Of a DNA stretch of 64,000 nucleotides, positions 1-7,048 are shown one piece after another. Source of the DNA: Alistipes timonensis JC136 (GTDB lineage: Bacteria > Bacteroidota > Bacteroidia > Bacteroidales > Rikenellaceae); NCBI RefSeq assembly GCF_900107675.1, contig NZ_FNRI01000002.1:478599-542598 (forward strand), given 5' to 3'. How positions within the stretch are numbered: position 1 is the stretch's first letter; each line of letters opens with the position of its first letter. The notes beneath the pieces are model-generated. The model worked only from the letters and a program-made list of their open reading frames with translations. It searched no databases and was not told the origin of the DNA. The position numbers were made by a program, and so were the translations under genes.

Positions 1-270
1 CACCGAAATCCGCTGCGCGGCGACGATCGTGTCGCCCTCGAAACGGTCCACGCCCACCAATGTGAGCCCTTTCAAATCCAGCGAAGCGTTCGGGAAATGG
101 CGCAGGAGGCTGATATCGAGTTTCTCGAAATCGAGCTTCGCTGCGAGCATTTCATTGGCTTCGCGCTTCACGATGTCGGCGATCTTGCCCCGCAGCGCAA
201 ACGGCGCGATCAGGGCGACCGCCAGCATGACGGCCACCACGATGGCCGCGATCTTTACGAACTTTTTCAT
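1..270 (-). CDS. AsmA-family protein, N-terminal 90 residues (cut by window edge)
   Basis: Reading leftward from an ATG at 270, the frame stays open to the window edge and gives 90 residues. A single hydrophobic helix lies at about residues 5-26, after a short basic start (MKKFVK). It is followed by a stretch typical of AsmA proteins: a region like LDFEKLDISLLRHFPNASL, then KGLTLVGVDRFEGDT. AsmA/DUF748 proteins are inner-membrane-anchored periplasmic proteins linked to lipid or outer-membrane assembly. The start overlaps the stop of the upstream GNAT gene (ATGA at 267-270), so the two are translationally coupled. The family call rests on the N-terminus only; the rest lies outside the window. 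Confidence 0.75.
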   Translation of the reverse strand, partial: MKKFVKIAAIVVAVMLAVALIAPFALRGKIADIVKREANEMLAAKLDFEKLDISLLRHFPNASLDLKGLTLVGVDRFEGDTIVAAQRISV

Positions 271-707
271 TTCGCATCTGTTTTAATAGCAAAGACCGTC
301 GTTGCGGCCTCTTCAAATCCCATTTTACGATAGAGCGCCCGCGCGGCCTCCCGCGCAGGGTTGGAGGTCAGCAAGACCTTACCCGCTCCGATGACCCCGG
401 CATGCTCCAGCGCGGCGGCCACGAGCGCACGCCCCGCCCCCATTCTGCGGGCTTCGGCGTCGACCACTACATCCTCGATCCACGCCTTGCGGCCCGACGG
501 CACGTCGTACCATACGAGGGTCAGCAGCCCCCAGACGCGGCCTCCTGCCTCCGCAGCGAAAAGCGCCGTCCCGGGAGACGCCGCGATCTCCCGCAGCCGT
601 GCGGCCGAGGGAGCGGCAAGCTGCGGCGAAAGCTGCGGCATCAGCCGCGCAAACGCGTCGAGCAGCGGACCGGTGATTTCCCGTACCTGTTTCACACGAA
701 GTTCCAT
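267..707 (-). CDS. GNAT-family N-acetyltransferase
   Basis: A 146-residue protein of the usual single-domain GNAT size. The acetyl-CoA pyrophosphate-binding motif A is visible at about residues 79-98 (IEDVVVDAEARRMGAGRAL, the R-x-x-G-x-G/A signature). The C-terminal motif B follows, with an LTSNPAREAARALYRKMGFEE segment typical of the family. The acceptor cannot be told from sequence. Its stop overlaps the start of the AsmA gene by four bases. It is divergent from the glycosyltransferase at 845, and the shared intergenic region carries the promoter of that gene. Confidence 0.9.
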   Translation of the reverse strand: MELRVKQVREITGPLLDAFARLMPQLSPQLAAPSAARLREIAASPGTALFAAEAGGRVWGLLTLVWYDVPSGRKAWIEDVVVDAEARRMGAGRALVAAALEHAGVIGAGKVLLTSNPAREAARALYRKMGFEEAATTVFAIKTDAK

Positions 708-792
708 ATCCGCAAAGATAACCTTTTTATGTGAAACGTTAGGGCGATCCGTGAAAAAAGCGTACTTTTGCCCGTCACTGCTTTTGGCAGGC

Positions 793-823
793 TTTGCACC
801 CGTCCGTTTTTTTGTTATCTTTG
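793..823 (+). promoter_or_regulatory. Bacteroidetes-type promoter for the GT2 gene
   Basis: TTTG at 793-796, a 19-base spacer and TATCTTTG at 816-823 match the Bacteroidetes primary-sigma consensus TTTG-N19-21-TAnnTTTG exactly. The ATG of the glycosyltransferase lies 22 bases downstream, giving a very short leader. Confidence 0.7.
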
Positions 824-844
824 TTTTGTAAAAACATTCACACC

Positions 845-1564
845 ATGCGTAAACTCGTAATCATTCCGACTTACAACGAAAAGGAGAACATATCGGCGAT
901 GATCGACAAGGTCTTCTCGCTTCCCGAACCCTTCGAAATGCTCGTCATCGACGACGGATCGCCCGACGGAACCGCCGCAATCGTCAAAGAGCGCCAGAAG
1001 GAGTTCCCCGCGGCGCTTCACCTGCTGGAACGCTCGGGCAAACAGGGGCTCGGAACGGCCTACCTCACGGGATTCCGCTGGGGATTGGAGCAGGGTTTCG
1101 ACTACATCTGCGAGATGGACTGCGACTTTTCGCACAACCCCGACGACCTGGTGCGGCTGTATGAGGCGGCCGCCGAGGGCAACGACGTGGTGGTGGGTTC
1201 GCGTTACGTGCAGGGCGTCAACGTCGTCAACTGGCCGATGTCGCGTCTGCTGATGTCCTACTTCGCCTCGATGTACGTGCGCATCGTCACGCGCCTGCCG
1301 CTGCGCGACGCCACGGCAGGATTCGTCTGCTATTCGCGGCGGGCGCTGGAGACCATCGACCTCGACGCCATCCGGATGAAGGGTTACGGCTTCCAGATAG
1401 AGATGAAATACACGGCCTGGCGGCTGGGCATGAAGCTCAAAGAGGTGTCGATCATCTTTGTCGAACGCCGCGAGGGAACGTCGAAAATGAGCGGCGGCAT
1501 CTTCCGCGAAGCCTTCTTCGGCGTGCTGGGACTCCCGTTCCGCAAAATCCGCAAACGCCGGTAA
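845..1564 (+). CDS. GT2 glycosyltransferase, polyprenol-phosphate mannose synthase-like
   Basis: A 239-residue GT-A glycosyltransferase. The N-terminus carries the nucleotide-sugar site (VIIPTYNEKENI), then VIDDGSPDGT and the metal-binding region EMDCDFSHNPDD at about residues 95-107. GSRYVQG and a late KGYGFQIEM segment are typical of Dpm1-type dolichol/polyprenol-phosphate mannosyltransferases. There is no C-terminal membrane extension, as in the short soluble type. It would charge a polyprenyl-phosphate carrier with mannose (or glucose). The next genes (GT87, GT39) are membrane enzymes that use such lipid-linked sugars. The ATG at 845 is chosen over upstream in-frame non-ATG codons because the promoter -7 box ends at 823. 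Confidence 0.85.
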   Translation: MRKLVIIPTYNEKENISAMIDKVFSLPEPFEMLVIDDGSPDGTAAIVKERQKEFPAALHLLERSGKQGLGTAYLTGFRWGLEQGFDYICEMDCDFSHNPDDLVRLYEAAAEGNDVVVGSRYVQGVNVVNWPMSRLLMSYFASMYVRIVTRLPLRDATAGFVCYSRRALETIDLDAIRMKGYGFQIEMKYTAWRLGMKLKEVSIIFVERREGTSKMSGGIFREAFFGVLGLPFRKIRKRR

Positions 1565-1570
1565 GCAGAC

Positions 1571-2791
1571 ATGGAGCAGGGAATGCTGAACACACGGCCG
1601 GGAACCGAGGGTTCCGTCTGGCGGCGCATCGGGGCGTTTTTCCTCAACCCCCGCAACCTCTACATCATCGGACTGCTGCTGGTGCTGGCACTTTCAATCT
1701 CGGAAGTCACGCGCGGCAAACACCGCAATTTCATGATCTTCGCCGAGTCGACAAAGCTCTTCTGGCAGCAGGTGTCCCCCTACGGCGCCAACTGGCCGCC
1801 CGCGGGATTCCCCATCCGGCTCGACTATTTCCTCTACGGACCGCTTTTCAACATCCTCTTCGCACCGTTCGCCTACCTGCCCGCATGGCTGGGGCCGATC
1901 GCATGGAATGTCTTCAACTTCACGCTTTGGTTCGCGGCGATCTTCACCCTGCCCGGAAAATTCACCCGCGAGGAGAAGTGCAAATCGTTCCTTTTCACCT
2001 TCCTGATCCTGGCCTGCACGCAGCTGTCGTTCCAGTACAACGTCGCCGTAGGCTATATGTTCTTGTTCGCCTACTCGCTGCTGGAACGCGACAAGGGGTT
2101 CTGGGCCGTGCTGCTGATTATGGTCTCGGGATTCACGAAAATATACGGCATCTTCCAACTGGCGATGCTGCTGTTCTATCCGCATTTCTGGCGCAACCTG
2201 GGTTACGCCGCGCTGATCGGCATCGCTTTCCTGCTGGCTCCGGCCGTCAACATGCCGCTTACGGAACTGCCCGACTACTACGGCCAGTGGATCGGCGCCC
2301 TGACGGAACACCCGGGCACCCGGACATGGATGAACGTCTTCTACCTGCGGCCGCTCGGACTGCTGCCCTACCGGATGTACATACAGATCGGCGTACTGGC
2401 GCTGCTGGCCGTCGGGGTGCTGGCGAACTGGCGCAACTGGCGGCTGCCCTTCTTCAGGATCGCCTGCCTGGCGATCCTGATGGGGTACGTCATCCTGTTC
2501 AGCAACTCCAGCGAGGGACATACCTATGTGATTATGCTGATCGGCTACCAGATGTGGTACTGGACGATGCGCCGGGGGGGGGTAATCCGTCTCGCCGACC
2601 GGATCGCCTATTGGGCGACCTTCGTGATCGTGGTCGTGATGCCGGTAGACATACTGTGCCCGCCGAAGGTGATGCAGCTCTTCTACGGATGGCAGCTTAA
2701 CCTGTGGCTGCTGCTGGCCCTGTGGCTGCGGATGTGCTGGACGGCATTCATCCGCATTCCGGAACCGATGAAGCGGGTCGAAGCCGCTTAA
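1571..2791 (+). CDS. GT87/DUF2029 polytopic membrane glycosyltransferase
   Basis: A 406-residue protein with roughly ten hydrophobic segments starting at about residue 27. The pattern matches GT-C glycosyltransferases of the GT87/DUF2029 family, including bacterial polyprenyl-phosphate-mannose-dependent mannosyltransferases. It starts six bases after the GT2 stop, so the two form one operon: GT2 charges the carrier and this enzyme would use the charged carrier. A run of nine G (2574-2582) falls in the coding sequence at about residue 335 and encodes R-G-G-V; a one-base slip would truncate the C-terminal fifth. The gene converges on the GtrA gene with a four-base overlap. The acceptor is unknown. 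Confidence 0.8.
   Translation: MEQGMLNTRPGTEGSVWRRIGAFFLNPRNLYIIGLLLVLALSISEVTRGKHRNFMIFAESTKLFWQQVSPYGANWPPAGFPIRLDYFLYGPLFNILFAPFAYLPAWLGPIAWNVFNFTLWFAAIFTLPGKFTREEKCKSFLFTFLILACTQLSFQYNVAVGYMFLFAYSLLERDKGFWAVLLIMVSGFTKIYGIFQLAMLLFYPHFWRNLGYAALIGIAFLLAPAVNMPLTELPDYYGQWIGALTEHPGTRTWMNVFYLRPLGLLPYRMYIQIGVLALLAVGVLANWRNWRLPFFRIACLAILMGYVILFSNSSEGHTYVIMLIGYQMWYWTMRRGGVIRLADRIAYWATFVIVVVMPVDILCPPKVMQLFYGWQLNLWLLLALWLRMCWTAFIRIPEPMKRVEAA
2574..2582 (+). repeat. G9 homopolymer in the GT87 coding region
   Basis: Nine consecutive G in frame (CGG GGG GGG GTA). It is one of four such 9-base tracts in coding sequence in this window and a candidate slipped-strand switch. Confidence 0.9.
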
Positions 2792-3156
2792 AACGTGAAG
2801 AAATAGTTCATAAAGAAGTTCCAGAACGTCACCACGCCCGTAGCGAAGAGTTTCGCCAGGTAGAAATTCAGCCGGAAACGGTTGTGCAGGACGTAGATCG
2901 TGGCGTTGTTGATAGCCAGTCCGATCACCGCGATACCCAGGAAACGGAGGTACTGGCCCGTAATGTCGGGATTTTCGTTGTGGAACGTCCAGATACGGTT
3001 CAAAATATAATTCGTGGTCGACGCGCAGAGGAATCCCAGCGAGTTGGCCACGTATTTGTTCAGCCGCAGGAACTCCTTGCAGAGGTAGGTGATACCGAAA
3101 TCGACGAAGACGCCCGAACCGCCGACTACGCAGAATTTTATAAATTGTTCTATCAT
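2788..3156 (-). CDS. GtrA-family membrane protein
   Basis: A 122-residue protein with four hydrophobic segments. It has the GtrA-family opening (FIKFCVVGGSGVFVDFGI) and the NYILNRIWTF segment near the middle. GtrA-like proteins are small membrane proteins thought to flip or assist polyprenyl-phosphate-linked sugars across the inner membrane. The start overlaps the stop of GT39 by four bases (ATGA, 3153-3156), so both are translated together. The family fits the neighbouring GT2, GT87 and GT39 enzymes, which also depend on lipid-linked sugars. Confidence 0.9.
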   Translation of the reverse strand: MIEQFIKFCVVGGSGVFVDFGITYLCKEFLRLNKYVANSLGFLCASTTNYILNRIWTFHNENPDITGQYLRFLGIAVIGLAINNATIYVLHNRFRLNFYLAKLFATGVVTFWNFFMNYFFTF

Positions 3157-4868
3157 AAGTTTCCGACCACTTCCGTCGGGACCGCTTTTCCGTTAAACCA
3201 ATTCGTATACCCTTCGCGGCGCAGGGCAAACCCCACGTCGAACTTTTCCCCGGCCAGCTGCGGCGGCACGGAGAAGGTCACCGTGCGGGTCAGCACGTTG
3301 TCCGCCGGAATCGTGAACTGCGCCCCGGTCGGGAACTCGTCGACCCGGAAACGTCCGTGCTTCCACAACATCGCCAGTTGCACATCCGTCCCGCCGACCG
3401 CAATATCGTAAGGATAAGGGTTCGTGATCGTCAGTTCCAACTGCAACACCTCGCCCACAGCCACCTCGGCAGGCAGCCCCGTCACGGCAATGTCCACCAG
3501 CCGCACCGGATGGAAACTCCGGTCGACGAACCACGTGAACCGCCGGCCGTTGGCCATCGTGAGGCTCCGGACCTCCCGGGTCGTATCGGCCATTTCGGCC
3601 GGACATTCGACGAGCACTTCGCGCCCCGTGAAGCGGGAATCGTCGTCCCGGAACTGCCACTGGTGCGTGCGGTAACGAATATTGGGCTGGCAATAGGCCT
3701 CGCCGCCCGTGTAGAACGCATATTTGGCCGCCACGGCATAGCCCTGCCGGAAGATCACCGGCCGGCCGTCGGCCGCTTCGGCGATGGCGCCGTAGCTCGC
3801 GCGGTTGTCGAACACCTCGAAGCGGATGCCCAGCGGATTGAAAATCATCTCGAGCCGCACCAGCCCGATCAGCGCGACGGTCACACCGCCCGCCCACATC
3901 ACGTAACGGTGCGTGCGGGGATGGCGCCGCGCATAGGTGAACAGCACGTAAATCAGGCCGAAGCACGCCACGATCACCCACTGGGGCTGCACGTATCCCC
4001 GCAGGGACGAGAGCAGGAAGAAGCCGATGAAGGCCACGGGCAGGAGTTTCAGGGCGCGTCCGACCACCGTCTGCGGCTTCACTTTCCGCCACGCCTGCAC
4101 GTACAGCGGCACGAGGAACGGATTGAAGACGACCAGCATGTTGCCCAGAAACTCGACGACGTAGTTGGGTTTGAAGACCGAATTGCGGCCCGAGAGGTGG
4201 TAGGCGAACGACGCCCAGTCGTGGTCGTACTGCCACACGAGGTGCGGCACGAGCAGCAGCAGGGCCACGGCTCCGCTCAGGTATAGCGAGGGACGCAGCA
4301 GTTGGCGGGGGGGGGTCACCGCCAGCGCGAAGAGGACCACCAGCGCCCCATGGTATTTGCTGTAAGCCATCAGCGCCATGGCGACGCCCATCCAGAGCCA
4401 CGCCATGCGGCGGCCTTCGGTAAATCTTTTGAACGTCAGCAGGAACAGCGCCGCAGTGAGCATCAGCGGCCCGTCGGGCACGGCGATAAAGCCGTAGAGC
4501 TGGAGCATCAGCGTCGAGGCCGCAAGCACCACGAACAGCGCGGCATCCCTGCGGTCCGCATCCGCAGGGCGGACGATGCGCCACAGAATCCAGAGGTAGA
4601 GGGGCTGGAGCACGGTGAAGAAGAACCGCACGCCCAGTTCGCCGCCGAAGAGGTGTTCCCCGGCCCAGACCAGCAGGGCCGTCATGGGCGGATGGTCGAA
4701 ATAGCCCCATGCGAGCCGTTCGGCGAACAGGTGGTAATAGGCTTCGTCGTTGGCGAGTTCCGTCAGCCCGGCCTGCAGGAGGTTGCACACCCACCACACG
4801 GCAAGCCACAGGAGCACCAGCCGATCGGCGTCCAGCGAAGCGTATATTTTTTTGAAAGATGCTTTCAT
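3153..4868 (-). CDS. GT39/ArnT-like dolichyl-phosphate-mannose-type glycosyltransferase
   Basis: A 571-residue protein from the ATG at 4868; upstream in-frame codons encode a poor, non-conserved extension. It has about ten to eleven membrane segments through residue 380. The first periplasmic loop carries the acidic ANDEAYY and FDHPP motifs of the PMT_2/GT39 family. A soluble periplasmic C-terminal domain of roughly 140 residues follows. GT39 enzymes move a sugar from a polyprenyl-phosphate carrier to protein or lipid outside the membrane. A C9 tract on the coding strand (4307-4315) encodes T-P-P-R near residue 186, inside the membrane domain; slippage would abolish the enzyme. Operon order is GT39-GtrA. 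Confidence 0.85.
   Translation of the reverse strand: MKASFKKIYASLDADRLVLLWLAVWWVCNLLQAGLTELANDEAYYHLFAERLAWGYFDHPPMTALLVWAGEHLFGGELGVRFFFTVLQPLYLWILWRIVRPADADRRDAALFVVLAASTLMLQLYGFIAVPDGPLMLTAALFLLTFKRFTEGRRMAWLWMGVAMALMAYSKYHGALVVLFALAVTPPRQLLRPSLYLSGAVALLLLVPHLVWQYDHDWASFAYHLSGRNSVFKPNYVVEFLGNMLVVFNPFLVPLYVQAWRKVKPQTVVGRALKLLPVAFIGFFLLSSLRGYVQPQWVIVACFGLIYVLFTYARRHPRTHRYVMWAGGVTVALIGLVRLEMIFNPLGIRFEVFDNRASYGAIAEAADGRPVIFRQGYAVAAKYAFYTGGEAYCQPNIRYRTHQWQFRDDDSRFTGREVLVECPAEMADTTREVRSLTMANGRRFTWFVDRSFHPVRLVDIAVTGLPAEVAVGEVLQLELTITNPYPYDIAVGGTDVQLAMLWKHGRFRVDEFPTGAQFTIPADNVLTRTVTFSVPPQLAGEKFDVGFALRREGYTNWFNGKAVPTEVVGNL
4307..4315 (-). repeat. 9-base G/C homopolymer in the GT39 coding region
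   Basis: Nine G on the plus strand (C9 in the coding strand, GTG ACC CCC CCC CGC). It is in frame in this assembly. It is the second of two such tracts within 1.8 kb, both in carrier-lipid-dependent glycosyltransferases. Confidence 0.9.
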
Positions 4869-5010
4869 TCCAGCGGACAAAGGTATAAAGAATTTCCCGG
4901 ATTTGCCCAACCCGGGGCCCTCCATCGCTGCAGAATCGGACAAAACCGGCCGAGAACGATCCTCCCGGGCGGTCCGGACAAAAAATCCGCAGGTGTTAAC
5001 AAAATAATCT

Positions 5011-5065
5011 AACAATTTTGTTGAATATCAAAAATCAGTCGTATATTTACATTGACAAAATTGTT
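5011..5065. promoter_or_regulatory. 11-bp inverted repeat flanking the tetR promoter (candidate operator)
   Basis: AACAATTTTGT at 5011-5021 and its exact reverse complement ACAAAATTGTT at 5055-5065. The left arm overlaps the -33 TTTG and the right arm covers the expected start of transcription. An extra AACAAAAT lies at 4998-5005. This is the placement expected of an autorepressor site; binding by the TetR protein is inferred. Confidence 0.5.
5017..5049 (+). promoter_or_regulatory. Promoter of the first tetR gene
   Basis: TTTG at 5017-5020, 21-base spacer, TATATTTA at 5042-5049. This is one mismatch from the Bacteroidetes consensus TAnnTTTG. It lies 32 bases before the ATG at 5082. Confidence 0.55.
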
Positions 5066-5081
5066 AAAGCCGCACGATACC

Positions 5082-5705
5082 ATGACCAAACCGGCCAGAA
5101 ACAAGGAACAGGCGATTCTGGAAGCCGCCGAACGGGAATTCCTCGACAAAGGATTCGCCGGGGCGCGCACGACCTCGATCGCCGAGGCGGCGGGCGTGAC
5201 GCACGCCATGCTGCACTACTATTTCCGGACCAAGGAGCAGTTGTTCGAACGCATCCTCGACGAGAAGACGCGCCTGATGAGCCAGTCGGTGCTGACCGCC
5301 TTCGGCCAGCCGGACCTGCCTCTGCAGGAACGCATCCGGGACGGCGTCGAGAGCCACTTCGACTTTATCGCGGCGAATCCCGACCTGCCGCGCTTCATCG
5401 TCAACGAGGTCTTTTCGCGTCCCGAGCGTTACGAAGCGATGCGCCGCCGCATCCGGACCATCGCCGAAGGGCTGATGCACGACATCCAGCAGGAGTTGGA
5501 TGCCTCGGCAGCCCGCGGCGAAACCGAGCCGGTCGACGCCCGGATGCTGTTGTTGGACATCATTTCGCTCAACGTCTTCCCGTTCATCGGGTTCCACATC
5601 ATCGAGCCTGTCTTCGGCGACCTCTCCGGCGACCGGGAACATTTCTTCGGAATGCGCAGGGCGGAAAACGTGGAGATCATCCTGCGCCGACTCAAAAAAG
5701 CATGA
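5082..5705 (+). CDS. TetR/AcrR-family transcriptional regulator
   Basis: A 207-residue regulator. The N-terminal helix-turn-helix is clear (ILEAAEREFLDKGFAGARTT, then IAEAAGV and the recognition-helix region HYYFRTKEQLFERIL at about residues 42-58). The remaining 150 residues form the ligand/dimer domain. The ATG at 5082 is preferred over an in-frame TTG at 5052, because the TTG lies inside the promoter region. TetR genes of this type usually sit directly upstream of an outer-membrane TolC factor and an RND pump. Here the stop overlaps the start of a TolC-like remnant by four bases, so the regulator has apparently lost its operon. It probably represses itself through the inverted repeat at 5011-5065. 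Confidence 0.9.
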   Translation: MTKPARNKEQAILEAAEREFLDKGFAGARTTSIAEAAGVTHAMLHYYFRTKEQLFERILDEKTRLMSQSVLTAFGQPDLPLQERIRDGVESHFDFIAANPDLPRFIVNEVFSRPERYEAMRRRIRTIAEGLMHDIQQELDASAARGETEPVDARMLLLDIISLNVFPFIGFHIIEPVFGDLSGDREHFFGMRRAENVEIILRRLKKA

Positions 5706-5835
5706 CCATGAAACGAATCGCCCTTCCGTGCGGATGCCGGCCGGCCGGACTTTCGGCCGGCGCACAGGTGACACTCGAGAGTGCCGCCGGCTGGCCTTCA
5801 CGCTTGCTGCCGCGACCTATCGCAAGCAGGCATAG
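5702..5835 (+). pseudogene. Remnant of a TolC-type outer membrane efflux factor (N-terminus only, frameshifted)
   Basis: The ATG at 5702 or 5708 begins a signal-peptide-like stretch ending SAGAQ, followed by VTLE. The frame then loses the family pattern. One frame over, the bases read ECRRLAFTLAAATYRKQA and stop at 5835. Joining the two frames restores AQVTLE-ECRRLA, the start of mature TolC-family proteins in Bacteroidetes. A single missing G in a GAGGAG pair would explain the shift. Only about 45 of the usual 450 residues remain, and no membrane fusion or RND gene follows. ATGA coupling to tetR shows it was the second gene of a tetR-tolC operon. Confidence 0.55.
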
Positions 5836-5872
5836 AACCCATTTACGGACGACACCTCAAAACCATACGACT

Positions 5873-6451
5873 ATGAACCGAGAAGAAATGCTGAAAGCCG
5901 CTTACGGGATTTTCCTGCGCGAAGGAATCCGGGACCTGAACCTGCACAAGATCGCCGACAAGCTCGGCGTCTCCCGCCACGACCTGCACGCCGCCGTCGG
6001 CGACAAGCGCGAACTGGCGGAACAGAGCGTCGAATACGGTCTGCAACAGCTCGACGAGACGCTGAAAGCCGTGGAGGCTTCGTCCGCGAATCCCGTCGAA
6101 GCACTGATCCGCACGGCCGTCACGGCCTGCGACGCTTTCGGGCAGATGAGCTGGATGTTCTCCGAGGACGCACCCTACTACCCTGCCGTGGTCGACGCCA
6201 TCGAACTCGAACGGCAAAAATTGCAGGAACAGCAGCACACGATCTTCCGGCAGGGAGTCGAACAGGGCTACCTGCTCGGCGAAGCCTATTACGAACTGTT
6301 CGAACAGCTTTTCTGGCAGAACGTCACAGCCGGAACCCGGCACCGCGAAGTCACCCTGCGCGTGCTCTTCACCGTAGTGCGCGGCTCCGCGACCGAACAG
6401 GGCCGTCAGGAGGCGGAACGGGTCCGCGAAGCAATGGGGGTGGCCGGCTGA
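5873..6451 (+). CDS. TetR-like transcriptional regulator (second copy)
   Basis: A 192-residue protein with a TetR-type N-terminal helix-turn-helix: MLKAAYGIFLREGIRDLNL, KIADKLGVSRHDL, and VGDKRELAEQSV where YHYFxxKxxL is usual. The C-terminal domain is divergent from the first TetR. It may respond to a different ligand; target genes are not evident. Downstream lie only fragments of cutC and another gene, so its original partners may have been deleted. The start at 5873 is the first ATG after the TolC remnant and removes a spurious N-terminal extension through that remnant. Confidence 0.8.
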   Translation: MNREEMLKAAYGIFLREGIRDLNLHKIADKLGVSRHDLHAAVGDKRELAEQSVEYGLQQLDETLKAVEASSANPVEALIRTAVTACDAFGQMSWMFSEDAPYYPAVVDAIELERQKLQEQQHTIFRQGVEQGYLLGEAYYELFEQLFWQNVTAGTRHREVTLRVLFTVVRGSATEQGRQEAERVREAMGVAG

Positions 6452-6472
6452 CGACGCCGAACGAGGGAGGGG

Positions 6473-6787
6473 CTATGCCCTGTTCAATTCAGCGAGTATC
6501 TGCCGGACGAGAGTTTCGTCGGCATCGGTCACGGAGTATTCCGGAACACCGGCACACCCGCCCATCGAAACCTGCGGATTGCGGAATCGCATCGCTCCCT
6601 CACGTTCCCGGCGGGCGCTGAAGTGCAGGGCATCGACTCCCGCGGCGGCCAGCAGACGGGCGTTCGACGGATTGACGCCGCTCCCCGCCATGACCCCGAT
6701 GCGTCCGGCCGCCTGCGCCGCCAAGGCGCGCAGCGTCCCGATACCCTCCTGCGCCGTATTGCAGCCTCCGGAGGTGAGCACCCGGCT
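6473..6787 (-). pseudogene. cutC: cutC, C-terminal fragment
   Basis: About 104 residues match the C-terminal half of CutC, a TIM-barrel protein formerly tied to copper homeostasis. Visible signatures are RVLTSGG, then RIGVMAGSGV and ALHFSARR. Full CutC is about 240-250 residues, so roughly the first 140 are missing. Upstream on this strand the frame ends at an in-frame stop within a few codons of RVLTSGG, and the sequence beyond belongs to an unrelated plus-strand gene end. A GTG at 6781 could start a short product, but half a TIM barrel would not fold. Called a pseudogene. Confidence 0.75.
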
Positions 6788-6980
6788 CTCGGGACGTTAC
6801 AACAGCGGCAAGCCCTGGAAAACCGACTACGCCTTCGAACTGAGCGGCGACAGAAAAACGATGACGATGACCAGCGACACCGACATTGCCGAGGTGAGCA
6901 TCTATACGAGGAATGCGATCCCCGAAGCGATACGAAACGCGCCCGAGGTACGGTCCTCCCTCCCCGGCGGATTCCTGTGA
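6788..6980 (+). pseudogene. 3' end of an unidentified gene, 5'-truncated at the cutC junction
   Basis: A frame ending TGA at 6980 reads as plausible protein from about 6788 (SGRYNSGKPWKTDYAFEL, then SGDRKTMTMTSD). Upstream it is only the antisense of cutC. The pattern of alternating polar strands resembles the C-terminus of a small secreted beta-barrel such as a lipocalin-like protein, but I do not recognise the family. It meets the cutC fragment head to head, as if a deletion removed the 5' halves of two divergent genes. A terminator follows at 6997-7026, consistent with a true gene end. Confidence 0.45.
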
Positions 6981-6996
6981 TTCCGGCAACCTGAAA

Positions 6997-7026
6997 AAAC
7001 GCCGCCTGAACAATCAGGCGGCGTTT
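6997..7026. terminator. Bidirectional terminator
   Basis: A perfect 13-bp stem AAACGCCGCCTGA / TCAGGCGGCGTTT with loop ACAA. It is flanked by A-rich bases on the left and TTT on the right. It separates the truncated plus-strand gene from the end of the antiporter gene. The same stem recurs after the tRNA at 24593-24620. Confidence 0.8.
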
Positions 7027-7048
7027 CACTTACCGGACCGGCCTTCTC

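Noticed and set aside
1694..3229. Long minus-strand open frame (511 codons) opposite GT87
   Set aside because: The composition is rich in H, Q, R and P without any domain pattern, and it overlaps GtrA in another frame on the same strand.
3153..5015. A longer 620-residue GT39 reading
   Set aside because: The extra 49 residues upstream of 4868 are polar and unlike the family, and they run into the tetR regulatory region. The ATG at 4868 directly precedes the first membrane helix.
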